The notes under the pieces were generated by a model, which made no database searches, had not been told where the DNA came from, and saw only the letters and a program-made list of their open reading frames with translations. Made by a program: the position numbers and the translations under genes. Source: Promethearchaeota archaeon (lineage in GTDB: Archaea > Asgardarchaeota > Lokiarchaeia > Sigyniarchaeales > SOKP01). From it: a stretch of DNA of 64,000 nucleotides. The stretch covers positions 682,001 to 746,000 of the forward strand of contig JAUWGH010000001.1 of the NCBI GenBank assembly GCA_030606485.1, in the 5' to 3' direction. Positions 8,491-16,897 of the stretch are shown here, one piece after another. Positions within the stretch are counted from its first letter, which is position 1, and the number at the start of each line of letters is the position of its first letter.

Positions 8491-10155
8491 TTAGTTATGA
8501 CTATTCGATTTTCTCATTTTTTTGTGTTTTAAAACTTGACCATTTAGAACGCCTAAATGTTCTCCTTTTGCAACAGTGATTTTACCGTTTACAATGACAT
8601 AATCAATACCCTCCGGATATTGACGACCATTTTCATATGTCGAATTATCTCTAATTGTTTGAGGGTCAAAAATAACTAAATCGGCTTTATAATTTTGTTT
8701 GATTATTCCTCTATCTCTAAGTCTTAAAATGCTTGCGGGTAAAGAAGTCATTTTTCGAATAGCTTCTTCTAAAGATACAATTTGCTTCTCTCTAACATAT
8801 CTTGATAAAATTCTAGGAAAAGTACCATAAGAACGGGGATGAGTATTTCCCTCAATAACCAAAAATCCATCAGAGCCTACACAAACAAAATCTTGTTTAA
8901 ATAATGATAAAATACTTTTCTCCTCACTCATCTGCCTTATGGAAATCATTATGGAGCCTTCTTCATCTCTAATGAAATCTAATACAGCATCGTAAAATGA
9001 TCTTTTTGGATAAAGATTTTTTAATGCCTCGCCTAAAAATTTTCCTTCAATATGATGGTTTTTTAAAACACTAATTATTCTTATGTCTTTCTTGAAAGAG
9101 GAAAAAATTAGTTGTTTCATTAAGAATTTTGGAATAATCCGAATAATGAAAGGAAGATCTGATAAAAAAGTCGAGAATATCAAATCTAGGATTTCTGTAA
9201 CAATTTTTTTCCTTGCTTCTGAATTGGTTAAATTTTGTTCAAAATCATCATAAACCCAAGGGTTAAGTAAAATGCCTGATAAGCTGGTTGACGATTCTTC
9301 ATATGGATATAAATCCGCATGAAGAAAAATTCCTTGCTCCTCCTTAACATTTTTAATTAGATTTATGATATCAGGAGTGTATTTCCAAGCAAATTTACTT
9401 ACAGTTTTTAAATGAGAAATATGGACGCGAACATTCGAATTTTTGGCAATCTCTATAACCTCTCTAATTCCTTGTTCTATTATCCTTGTTCCTTCATTTC
9501 TCATATGTGTATCATATAAACCTCCATAATTATTTACAACCTTACAAAGTTCAATAATTTCATATGTTGAAGTGATTGAACCCGGAGGATAAACCAATCC
9601 CGTAGATAAACCAAAGGCGCCTATTTCCATTTCCTTTTTTACTATTTCTTTCATTTCCTCAAGTTCTTCTGAGGTCGCTGAACGATCTTCCAATCCTAAA
9701 ATGCAAACTCTTACATTTCCATGAGGTATAAAAAAAACAAGATTCGTTGAAACGCCTTTTTTCTTGAGTGCTTCCATATAATCTTGAAGGGAATCATATA
9801 ATTGTGATACTGATGAACCAAAAGCCTTAGTTATAAAGTTAGAATAATATTTTCGAACTTTTTCATTTGCGGGTGCTCGCCCAATTCCACACATCCCTAC
9901 TACAAGTGTTGTAACACCCTGCATTATGGCGGCTTCTGCTTTATTTACTTCTAATATAGTTAAATCAGCATGAGAATGCATGTCAATAAATCCAGGTGCA
10001 ATTATTTTATTTGAAACATCAATTATATCATATCCATCTCCCTCCAAATTTGAACCAATCTTTAGAATTTTATTATCTTTTATTGCAATATCGGATTTAT
10101 ACCTTGAAGAACCAGTTCCGTCAATTATCCATCCATTTTTTAGTAGAATTGCCAT
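8491..10155 (-). CDS. N-acyl-D-amino-acid deacylase-like amidohydrolase
   Basis: This 554-aa amidohydrolase of the D-aminoacylase/dihydroorotase-like group has an N-terminal small beta domain (LLKNGWIIDGTG), the metal motif FIDMHSHAD (about residues 55-63), VHISHLK and HADLYPY histidines, a VGSDGF aspartate, and the family C-terminus (KADLVIFDP). The expected reaction is hydrolysis of N-acyl-D-amino acids or a related cyclic amide. The length fits the family (480-550). Its pairing with a GDPD gives no clear pathway. Confidence 0.85.
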   Translation of the reverse strand: MAILLKNGWIIDGTGSSRYKSDIAIKDNKILKIGSNLEGDGYDIIDVSNKIIAPGFIDMHSHADLTILEVNKAEAAIMQGVTTLVVGMCGIGRAPANEKVRKYYSNFITKAFGSSVSQLYDSLQDYMEALKKKGVSTNLVFFIPHGNVRVCILGLEDRSATSEELEEMKEIVKKEMEIGAFGLSTGLVYPPGSITSTYEIIELCKVVNNYGGLYDTHMRNEGTRIIEQGIREVIEIAKNSNVRVHISHLKTVSKFAWKYTPDIINLIKNVKEEQGIFLHADLYPYEESSTSLSGILLNPWVYDDFEQNLTNSEARKKIVTEILDLIFSTFLSDLPFIIRIIPKFLMKQLIFSSFKKDIRIISVLKNHHIEGKFLGEALKNLYPKRSFYDAVLDFIRDEEGSIMISIRQMSEEKSILSLFKQDFVCVGSDGFLVIEGNTHPRSYGTFPRILSRYVREKQIVSLEEAIRKMTSLPASILRLRDRGIIKQNYKADLVIFDPQTIRDNSTYENGRQYPEGIDYVIVNGKITVAKGEHLGVLNGQVLKHKKMRKSNSHN

Positions 10156-10295
10156 TAATTCTTTACCTTAATATTATTATCATCAATAAAATCTGTTGAT
10201 TAAATTTTGAATTAATTAAACATTCTTAATTTTTATTAATTATTTTCGATATCTTAAGATTTTTTTAGGTAAGAATTAATATTTATGTTAGTAAA

Positions 10296-10994
10296 TTGAC
10301 GTTTGAAAAATATGAATCCCGTTTTGAAGCGGGAATTATTTTAACGAAATTCATAGAAAAGGTAAATCCAGAATTAAATAATTCAATTGGAGAAAATCCC
10401 AAGAATTATTTTTGCTTTTGTATTCCAAATGGCGGAGTTCCGGTTGCTGAAGGATTTTGTAGTGAATTCAATATATCATATGATTTATTAATTGTAAGAA
10501 AAGTTAAGATACCGTATAATCCAGAGGCAGGATTTGGTTCAGTTACAACAGATGGAACTGTTCTATTAAACGATTATCTGTTATCTCATGTAGGATTAAG
10601 TGAGGCAGAAATAAATAAATCAATAGAAATTACTAAACAAGAGATCCAAAATAGGTTAGATTTTTATAATATTTCTTTAGATTTAGAAAATAGATATTCT
10701 CATATTAAAAATAAAACACTTTTTGTTGTTGATGATGGATTAGCCTCCGGTTTTACAATGTTAGCCGCTGTAAAAATGCTGAAGAAGTATGACCCAGCGT
10801 CTATTTATGTGCCTGTGCCAACTGCATCTAAAAGTGCAGAAAAATTGCTAATAAATGAGGTTGATGGTTTATTTTGTCCTCACATACCTAATACATGGCA
10901 TTTTGCCGTTGCAAATGCATATAAATATTGGTATGATGTACCTGAGAAAGAAGTGAAAGAGATCCTTTCAAAATCTAGATTTTACTTTATATAA
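10296..10994 (+). CDS. Phosphoribosyltransferase-family protein
   Basis: This 232-aa type I PRTase fold carries the PRPP-binding loop TLFVVDDGLASGFTMLAA (about 144-161), with the two acidic residues and the ASG turn. Upstream, a PxGGVPVA-like segment (PNGGVPVAEGF) gives the first PRTase loop. This group, often annotated as predicted phosphoribosyltransferase (COG1926-like), has no firmly assigned substrate. The start is TTG with no nearby alternative. The gene stands alone. Confidence 0.8.
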   Translation: MTFEKYESRFEAGIILTKFIEKVNPELNNSIGENPKNYFCFCIPNGGVPVAEGFCSEFNISYDLLIVRKVKIPYNPEAGFGSVTTDGTVLLNDYLLSHVGLSEAEINKSIEITKQEIQNRLDFYNISLDLENRYSHIKNKTLFVVDDGLASGFTMLAAVKMLKKYDPASIYVPVPTASKSAEKLLINEVDGLFCPHIPNTWHFAVANAYKYWYDVPEKEVKEILSKSRFYFI

Positions 10995-11032
10995 AAAACT
11001 AAAAAATTAATAAAAATTTGGACTCTTAAACC

Positions 11033-11040
11033 TTTATATA
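11033..11040 (+). promoter_or_regulatory. TATA box of the PadR operon
   Basis: The sequence TTTATATA fits the archaeal TATA-box consensus. It lies 93 bases before the PadR ATG and directly abuts the palindromic operator that follows, so transcription would begin inside or just after the operator. Confidence 0.6.
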
Positions 11041-11046
11041 TGATCG

Positions 11047-11067
11047 ATACTATGCTACTCATAGTAT
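11047..11067. promoter_or_regulatory. Palindromic operator for the PadR regulator
   Basis: ATACTATG and CATAGTAT form a perfect 8-base inverted repeat around a 5-base spacer, just downstream of the TATA box. A further half-site (ATACTATA) occurs at 11089-11096. Dimeric PadR proteins bind short interrupted palindromes over their own promoters, so autorepression is likely. The assignment to this regulator is inferred from position. Confidence 0.65.
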
Positions 11068-11125
11068 TGAAAGAATAATATAAAATAAATACTATAATAA
11101 AATAAAAAATAAAAAATACACAGAG

Positions 11126-11671
11126 ATGAGAAACATTATAAAACGAGTAAAAGAATTAGGGCCAACTGCCTTAATTGCATCTAAAGAATTCAGAAATTTC
11201 GTTGAAAAATTTGAATCTGAAATAAATCGTGGCATTAGTACATTATGCATATTATCCATTATTAATCAAGCAGGAGATGAAGGAATGTATGGTTACAAAA
11301 TTCTTAAAGAATTAGAAGAACAAACAAATAATATGTTAGTTATTGAGGAGGGTACCCTTTATCCTCTTCTACGAAAACTTGAACGAGATAAACTGATTAG
11401 ATCAGAACGGAGAGAATTTAGTGGAAGACCAAGAAAATATTATTTCATGACTGAAAATGGTCTTAAGATCTACAATCATATTAATGGCTTTTTCACCAAA
11501 CTAACTGAATCTATTTCACCATTGATGGATATGAATGTTAATTTAAAAGAGGATTATATTTATTGCCCAAATTGTGCGAATAAAATTGATATTTCTAAAG
11601 AAGATTTGTATTTTTGCGAGATCTGTGGTTTAAATATCCAAGATTTAAAAGAAAGGAGGTTAAAAAAATGA
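11126..11671 (+). CDS. PadR-family transcriptional regulator with zinc ribbon
   Basis: This 181-aa protein has a PadR winged-helix domain (about residues 30-125): YGYKILKELEEQ, then EEGTLYPLLRKLERDKLI and SGRPRKYYFMTENG, which are hallmark PadR segments. A C-terminal zinc ribbon (CPNC and CEIC, about 148-168) is an unusual addition. It should act as a dimeric repressor. Its stop overlaps the start of the HAAS-domain membrane protein (ATGA), so the two are translationally coupled. PadR regulators typically control a membrane protein in their own operon. Confidence 0.9.
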   Translation: MRNIIKRVKELGPTALIASKEFRNFVEKFESEINRGISTLCILSIINQAGDEGMYGYKILKELEEQTNNMLVIEEGTLYPLLRKLERDKLIRSERREFSGRPRKYYFMTENGLKIYNHINGFFTKLTESISPLMDMNVNLKEDYIYCPNCANKIDISKEDLYFCEICGLNIQDLKERRLKK

Positions 11672-12720
11672 GTCAAGATATGGAAGCAATGGTAAAAAAA
11701 TACTTAAAAAATGTGAAGGAAAAATTACCTGAATGGTTAAAAGACAAAAAGAAGGAAGTCAAAGATATTTTGGCTGAGCTTGAGGGACATATTTGGGAAA
11801 AAGCTGAAGAATTATCAGATATTAATCAACCTACTGAGGATTCGGTACGATTAGCAATAGCCCATATGGGAACACCAGAAAGTATAGCAAGGGAGTACAA
11901 ACGTCGAGGAACACCTAAATATTACATAACAGAGGAACTTTGGCCACTTTATACGAAAATTTTGAAAATAATACTTGTGGTAATAATTGCAATTGCTATT
12001 TTTTCTACAGTATTAAATGTAATGACAGGTAACTTAGAAGAGGCTTTAAGTTTTTTCGGTTATTTCAATTATTTCATGGGATTTTTTTCAGCATTTACAA
12101 TAGTGTCAATAATTTTTGTTGTTTTATCAATGGAAGGTTATTTTCCTGAAGATTTCAAATCAGAAAGAGAACTTAAGAAGGAGGCTCGTCGGCTTGAAAT
12201 CGCTCGAGAAAAGGGATTACCTATAGCTCCCAGGACTGGGAAACCTTTAAAACCTTTTATAAGTCCCATTGGTGAAATTATTGGAGGAATCATTGTGGTT
12301 AGTATTGGTATATTTCTTATAACACTTCCTATTCCAGGTTTATTTAATTTAATGAATCCGGAATTTCTATTAATACTTCGTATTTTTGGAATGTTTACAT
12401 TAATAGAAGGAGTATTGGATACAACTCGTGGTGTTATTGGAAATTATCAAGTAAAGACCCATCAGGTAATTCATATAATAACGATTGGAGTAAAATTAGC
12501 TGTAGTACCATTAGCTGTTATTCTTTGGAGTCGCCCTGATATAATACCTTTTCTAAATTGGGATGATTCAACAAATACTTTGATTTATATAGGAGTATCA
12601 CCAGAATTCTATGATTTTTGTAGAAATATAATGGCTGTAATAATAGTAATAACAATACTTGTTCCAATAGAAGACATATACAAAATCATAAAGTTGGAAA
12701 AATATAAAGTAAAAAATTAA
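11668..12720 (+). CDS. HAAS-domain membrane protein, PadR partner
   Basis: This 350-aa membrane protein has an N-terminal helical domain like HAAS/DUF1700 (LPEWLKDKKKEVKDILAELEGHIWEKA, then LGT-like MGTPESIAREYKRRG). About six transmembrane helices follow from residue 92 on. HAAS domains are commonly encoded right after PadR regulators and are thought to sense a signal or interact with the regulator. The true start is the ATG at 11668, preceded by a strong AAGGAGG and overlapping the PadR stop. The upstream in-frame codons before it belong to another frame of padR. Confidence 0.8.
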   Translation: MSQDMEAMVKKYLKNVKEKLPEWLKDKKKEVKDILAELEGHIWEKAEELSDINQPTEDSVRLAIAHMGTPESIAREYKRRGTPKYYITEELWPLYTKILKIILVVIIAIAIFSTVLNVMTGNLEEALSFFGYFNYFMGFFSAFTIVSIIFVVLSMEGYFPEDFKSERELKKEARRLEIAREKGLPIAPRTGKPLKPFISPIGEIIGGIIVVSIGIFLITLPIPGLFNLMNPEFLLILRIFGMFTLIEGVLDTTRGVIGNYQVKTHQVIHIITIGVKLAVVPLAVILWSRPDIIPFLNWDDSTNTLIYIGVSPEFYDFCRNIMAVIIVITILVPIEDIYKIIKLEKYKVKN

Positions 12721-12747
12721 AAATCTATTTTTTTTTTTCTTTTTTAA

Positions 12748-15279
12748 TTAAAGTTTTAATTCTGCTTTAATGTAATTCTCATTTTTCTCTTGAATGGTTA
12801 CATTTTTATCATTTATGAGAATTGATGTAATTTCTAATATAGTTGGTATAAAAACCAGAATTTTAGAAACTTTTTTGCTAATTTCTATCTTAATTGATTT
12901 GTCCTTCAGTTCTGCTTTAATATTAATGATTTCTTCATCATCTATGATAGTATATTCAATTTTGTCTGTTTCATTTCGAGGCGTTATATATAAGGTTAAA
13001 GTATCCAAAGGTTTTTCTTCAACATATTGTATCACCGGTCCAAGTGGTAGGATCGTCCCCCCTTTAATAAAGAACGGAACCTTACTAATATCACAAACAT
13101 AGTCAATCCATTTGGGACCACAATATCTCTCTAAAGACCAATAATCATACCATTCTCCAGCGGGAATGTAGATTTTTCTTGAACTTTTTTTGGTTAAAAT
13201 GGGTGCAATGAGTAAATTTCTCCCAAAGAGAAATTCATCTTCAATGTTATATGTGGTGGGATCTTTATCAAATTCAAGTATTAAAGGATATAACATAGGA
13301 AAACCGTGCTCAGATATATAATGGGCTTCTGTGTAAATATAAGGCAATAATTGATATCTTAAATTCAACATATCTCGTGTTATTTTTTGAGCTTCTTTTG
13401 AATAATTCCATGGTTCTCGATAGCGAGGAGGGTTCCCATGGAATCTTATATGTGAATTGAAAATGCTAAATTGAGTCCATCGAATGTAGGCTTCGTCTGT
13501 AGGACTTATAATAAAACCCCCTACATCTTGGCTCCAGTAAGAAAAGCCTGAAAGACCAAGACTTAAGCCACCACGTAAAATACTTAACATACCTTCAATA
13601 GCACTTGAAGAATCTCCCGACCAATGTACTGGGTATCGTTGGGAGCCAGCATATCCGCTTCTCGCCCAAATAATGCCTTTACCATAAAATTCTTTAGTTG
13701 CTTCAAATGCTGCCTTTTGATACAATAATGGAAACAAATTATGCATCTCCCTACCATTATATTTTGAAAATTCTTGATGTGGCTCAATTATCTCACCAAA
13801 ATCAGTTTTAATAACGGCCGCTCCTAACTCAAAGAGATTTTTAAGTTTGTTTTGATACCATTTGATTAGATCAGGGTTTGAGAAATCTAATACAGCAGCT
13901 GGTTGGAGAAGAAAAGAAAAGGCACCATGATTTTTTGCTAAAATACCTAGCTTTTTTGCTTCTTTATATTGATACTTGGGGGATTTAAAAATATATGGGG
14001 TTTGCCATAAGGATGTTTTAAAACCCATTTCTTTTAGGTTATCCATCATTGCTTTTGGATCAGGAAATCTTTCATTATCAAAATTCCAATCACATTCCCA
14101 ATCCCCCTTAAACCACCCTGTATCTATATGTATAACATCACATGGATATTTCATTTCTCGTAATTTTTTTGCTATTTCAAGAACTTCATCTTGTTTACGG
14201 TAACTTATTCTTGACATCCACATACCAAACGACCATTTTGGAGGTACTTCTGCCTTACCTGTTAAGTCAGTATATTTCCCAAGAATTGTTTTTAGTGAAG
14301 GACCATAAAAGAAAAAATAATCAATTAAGCTCCCCTCTATTCCCATCATTATTTTACAGGTTTCACGAGTTCCAACCCAAAATGTGATTGGTTTGCTCTC
14401 ATTTATATATACTCCATAGCCACGAGTACTCATGAAAAAAGGAATATTCTTATATGTCCTCCCCGATGAATTACCCATGCCATCCGCATGCCATAGAGTA
14501 AAAGTTTGTCCCATCTTATTAAGTGGCCCAAATCTCTCCCCAAAACCATATATTGCCTCCCCAGGATAAGTTACAAATGTTTCTATTCCATACATTCTCT
14601 TTTTCTTCTTAAAATAAACAAAACCTAAAGGATATGAATCAACTGTTCCGATAAATTCATTCTTTGAGGAACCACTCGATTCTGTAATTATATTTCCTGT
14701 TATATCAAGAATTTCTATCCGAAAAAAGGCTTTAAAAATTTTTAAAGATAATAATTCAGTCTTGATTAGATAATATTCTTCTTTATCTTCTAATTCGGTT
14801 TTCAAATTGAGATCAGTAATATCCTGATAGATCATTGGAGTTGAATGTTCTGGAATTACATCTCCTTTAATACATCGAACTCGATAAATACCATCTTGAA
14901 TAAAGTCAATTTCCAATGTAAGTATTGTTGGTTTGCTACCTAATTTTGGAACTTCATATTCTTCTAAGAAATCTTCTGGAATTTCTTTTCGTATATATAT
15001 ATTATAAGCTTTACAAGAAAAAATGAAATTGTTTCCCCGTTGTTCCTTTAACTCAACTTCTTTAATACTATATGCTTTTTTATTTAATAATTTCTTGAAA
15101 AAAGTAAAAACATCAAACGGCGGATCTGCAAAATAGTCGAGAGGATGATCTGAAAGCCCCAGATTTAGAGCTGGTTCCGAATAAAAGCTATACCTTTTTC
15201 TTTTAAAAGAAAACGGATGTTTCAATCGTTCTTTAAGATAAAAAAGAAAGAGTTTTAAAATATTAATTTGTAATGCCAA
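12748..15279 (-). CDS. Glycoside hydrolase family 31 (alpha-xylosidase/alpha-glucosidase type)
   Basis: This 843-aa GH31 retaining alpha-glycosidase has a nucleophile at Asp493 in KTDFGE, a form typical of YicI-like alpha-xylosidases, and a probable acid/base at Asp556 in WSGDSSS. Substrate-pocket segments IHIDTGWF and DFSNPD are also present. An N-terminal beta-sandwich, a GH31 barrel (about 345-670) and C-terminal beta domains fit the family length. No signal peptide is evident, so it is probably cytoplasmic. The start is TTG at 15277-15279. The first seven codons plus upstream DNA occur again at 16755-16822. No sugar transporter is adjacent. Confidence 0.92.
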   Translation of the reverse strand: MALQINILKLFLFYLKERLKHPFSFKRKRYSFYSEPALNLGLSDHPLDYFADPPFDVFTFFKKLLNKKAYSIKEVELKEQRGNNFIFSCKAYNIYIRKEIPEDFLEEYEVPKLGSKPTILTLEIDFIQDGIYRVRCIKGDVIPEHSTPMIYQDITDLNLKTELEDKEEYYLIKTELLSLKIFKAFFRIEILDITGNIITESSGSSKNEFIGTVDSYPLGFVYFKKKKRMYGIETFVTYPGEAIYGFGERFGPLNKMGQTFTLWHADGMGNSSGRTYKNIPFFMSTRGYGVYINESKPITFWVGTRETCKIMMGIEGSLIDYFFFYGPSLKTILGKYTDLTGKAEVPPKWSFGMWMSRISYRKQDEVLEIAKKLREMKYPCDVIHIDTGWFKGDWECDWNFDNERFPDPKAMMDNLKEMGFKTSLWQTPYIFKSPKYQYKEAKKLGILAKNHGAFSFLLQPAAVLDFSNPDLIKWYQNKLKNLFELGAAVIKTDFGEIIEPHQEFSKYNGREMHNLFPLLYQKAAFEATKEFYGKGIIWARSGYAGSQRYPVHWSGDSSSAIEGMLSILRGGLSLGLSGFSYWSQDVGGFIISPTDEAYIRWTQFSIFNSHIRFHGNPPRYREPWNYSKEAQKITRDMLNLRYQLLPYIYTEAHYISEHGFPMLYPLILEFDKDPTTYNIEDEFLFGRNLLIAPILTKKSSRKIYIPAGEWYDYWSLERYCGPKWIDYVCDISKVPFFIKGGTILPLGPVIQYVEEKPLDTLTLYITPRNETDKIEYTIIDDEEIINIKAELKDKSIKIEISKKVSKILVFIPTILEITSILINDKNVTIQEKNENYIKAELKL

Positions 15280-15324
15280 TTTCTTTTACCCCAATTATTT
15301 TATTGAATTCATCTATTCTTTACT
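15257..15324. repeat. 68-bp direct repeat, copy 1 (GH31 5' edge)
   Basis: This segment covers the first codons of the GH31 gene and its upstream DNA. It recurs at 16755-16822 in the same orientation, with about 64 of 68 bases identical. Only this copy is attached to a full gene. The two copies frame the CopD-like gene and its HTH_10 regulator. Confidence 0.85.
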
Positions 15325-15442
15325 ATCAACTATTATGTTTTTTTAAGATTAATTAATAACCCCTTTTCAATTTTTTTAGAAAAAAGAATAACTCAGTATA
15401 GAACGGTTTAATTAGAATAATTAAATGGAGAAAAGAGTTTCC

Positions 15443-15456
15443 CTTTACGGGTAAAG
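15443..15456. promoter_or_regulatory. Shared upstream motif before the CopD-like gene (CTTTAC-GG-GTAAAG)
   Basis: This is a 14-base near-palindrome with 6-base arms and a GG centre. The first 12 bases recur exactly at 16055-16066 before the HTH_10 regulator gene. It lies just upstream of a TATA-like ATTATATTA at 15462-15470. The position suits an upstream activator or regulator site, probably recognised by the HTH_10 protein. Confidence 0.6.
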
Positions 15457-15526
15457 TAATAATTATATTACTTAATTATCCATACTAATTAACTATACAT
15501 TTTAATTGACTATAGATGTGATCCTT

Positions 15527-16033
15527 ATGGCTCCTATATCTGCTATAATTGCTCCAGTGATGATTAACTTCCTCCACAATATATTTACTGTTTTGTGGAT
15601 TGGGGGTATGTTGACGCTTGCATTTACCGTTTTACCTGCAATCAGGAAAGTTCTTGGTAAATCCAAAGAAACTCAAGCATTGAATTCTTTGATAAAGAAA
15701 AAACTTAGTGTGTTAACCTACATCAGTATAGTTGGATTGATAATTACCGGGTTACTTATGTCTAATAAAGCCGTATTATCTGGGTTATCCACGGGCTTCT
15801 TAAGCTTTGGAAATGAATACTCGACCCTTATGAGTATCAAACATTTGTTATACTTCGTGATGATATTCTTAAGTTTGTTCCGCAGTCAGTTTGTGGATAA
15901 AGTTAAGAAATTTGCTCCAGAACAGAAACAGAAGCTTAATATGCTCACTCTAATGCTGAATATTCTTGCGGGATTAGCGGTTCTGTTCCTCAGTTCATAT
16001 GTTAGCGTACTTGCAGCATTACCAACACCTTAA
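15527..16033 (+). CDS. CopD-like four-helix membrane protein
   Basis: This protein of about 168 aa has four transmembrane helices (roughly residues 10-35, 55-80, 100-120 and 135-162). The first helix carries HNIFTVLWIGGM, resembling CopD/DUF4149-type membrane domains in which a histidine precedes a W-x-GG motif. A second His (IKHLLYF) sits at the start of helix three. These histidines could bind heme or copper, which is inference. I use the ATG at 15527; a TTG at 15506 would add seven residues. It is paired with an HTH_10 regulator and shares an upstream 12-mer with it. Its codon use looks richer in G+C than its neighbours. Confidence 0.65.
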   Translation: MAPISAIIAPVMINFLHNIFTVLWIGGMLTLAFTVLPAIRKVLGKSKETQALNSLIKKKLSVLTYISIVGLIITGLLMSNKAVLSGLSTGFLSFGNEYSTLMSIKHLLYFVMIFLSLFRSQFVDKVKKFAPEQKQKLNMLTLMLNILAGLAVLFLSSYVSVLAALPTP

Positions 16034-16054
16034 AAATTTTTTTTTATTTTTTCA

Positions 16055-16068
16055 CTTTACGGGTAAGG
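16055..16068. promoter_or_regulatory. Shared upstream motif before the HTH_10 regulator
   Basis: CTTTACGGGTAA repeats exactly the 12-mer found at 15443-15454, about 30 bases before the regulator's ATG. Its occurrence before both genes of the module suggests a common binding site and autoregulation. Confidence 0.6.
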
Positions 16069-16097
16069 TTTTTCTAAAAAGATAATTTTCTTTTATT

Positions 16098-16739
16098 ATG
16101 CCTCAAGATATTGTTCAAATTAGGCTTGAAATAGACATCCCTCATGATAAATGGCTATTTAAATTTGTCGAAAAATATCCCGAATTAAATTTTTATATCC
16201 TATCTAAGTTTCTTATAGAGGATAATGCTGGGATAACTTTATTCCAAATAAGGGGGCTATCTGTTAAACAATTTATTTCAGATTTTAAGGAACAATTAAC
16301 TAAGAATTCTTCCCAAATCTTATTTGAAGGAAATGATCTTGTAATTATGAATATTAGAGTGATTGATCCATGGATTTTAAACACATTGATAAAAACTGAG
16401 CTTTTAATATTATATCCAATACTAGTAAAAGAAGGTAAAATAAGAATAGAAACTATTACTAATCGTTCTAAAGTTGATGATTTCTTAACAGAATTAGAAA
16501 AAAAAGGCATAAAAGCATCCATAGGAAGAATAGGATACAGCTTTAAATCTACTTTACTCACCCAAAGACAAAATGAAATATTAAATATTGCTTATAAAAA
16601 CGGATATTTTGACATTCCAAGAAAAATTTCATTAAGCGAATTTGCTAATAATCTAAATATATCTAAATCTGCTCTTTCTGAAACTTTGAGACGAATTTTT
16701 AAAAGACTTTCTAATAATTATCTTAAATCTAACAATTGA
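16098..16739 (+). CDS. HTH_10 (Bat-like) transcriptional regulator
   Basis: This 213-aa regulator has a C-terminal helix-turn-helix of the bacterio-opsin-activator type (about residues 155-205). Its diagnostic order is LTQRQNEILNIAYKNGYFDIP, then LSEFANNLNISKSALSETLRR. The N-terminal 150 residues form an alpha/beta region without a recognisable PAS or GAF domain, possibly a ligand-binding domain. It is likely an activator or repressor of the preceding CopD-like gene and of itself, given the shared 12-mer. Only 64 bases separate the two genes. Confidence 0.85.
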   Translation: MPQDIVQIRLEIDIPHDKWLFKFVEKYPELNFYILSKFLIEDNAGITLFQIRGLSVKQFISDFKEQLTKNSSQILFEGNDLVIMNIRVIDPWILNTLIKTELLILYPILVKEGKIRIETITNRSKVDDFLTELEKKGIKASIGRIGYSFKSTLLTQRQNEILNIAYKNGYFDIPRKISLSEFANNLNISKSALSETLRRIFKRLSNNYLKSNN

Positions 16740-16754
16740 ACCACAATACAATAT

Positions 16755-16822
16755 AAAATATTAATTTGTAATGCCAATTTCTTTTACCTTAATTATTTTA
16801 TTGAATTCAATTATTCTTTACT
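16755..16822. repeat. 68-bp direct repeat, copy 2 (orphan GH31 5' edge)
   Basis: This copy matches 15257-15324 at about 64 of 68 positions. On the minus strand it would encode only the first seven residues of the GH31 protein before homology ends, so it is a detached gene-edge fragment lying upstream of nadA. Confidence 0.85.
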
Positions 16823-16897
16823 TAATTATAAATATTACATTTAAATTTAGTAGAAATTGTAATTATAATAAGAAAGATTTGATTATTAAAATGTATT

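Noticed and set aside
11614-11667. Upstream extension of the HAAS protein to 11614
   Set aside because: These codons are another frame of the PadR gene; the ATG at 11668 has a strong AAGGAGG and an ATGA overlap with padR.
15280-16890. Transposon or insertion sequence for the 68-bp repeat-bounded segment
   Set aside because: No transposase or integrase, no terminal inverted repeats, and the direct repeats are far longer than target-site duplications and copy a gene edge.
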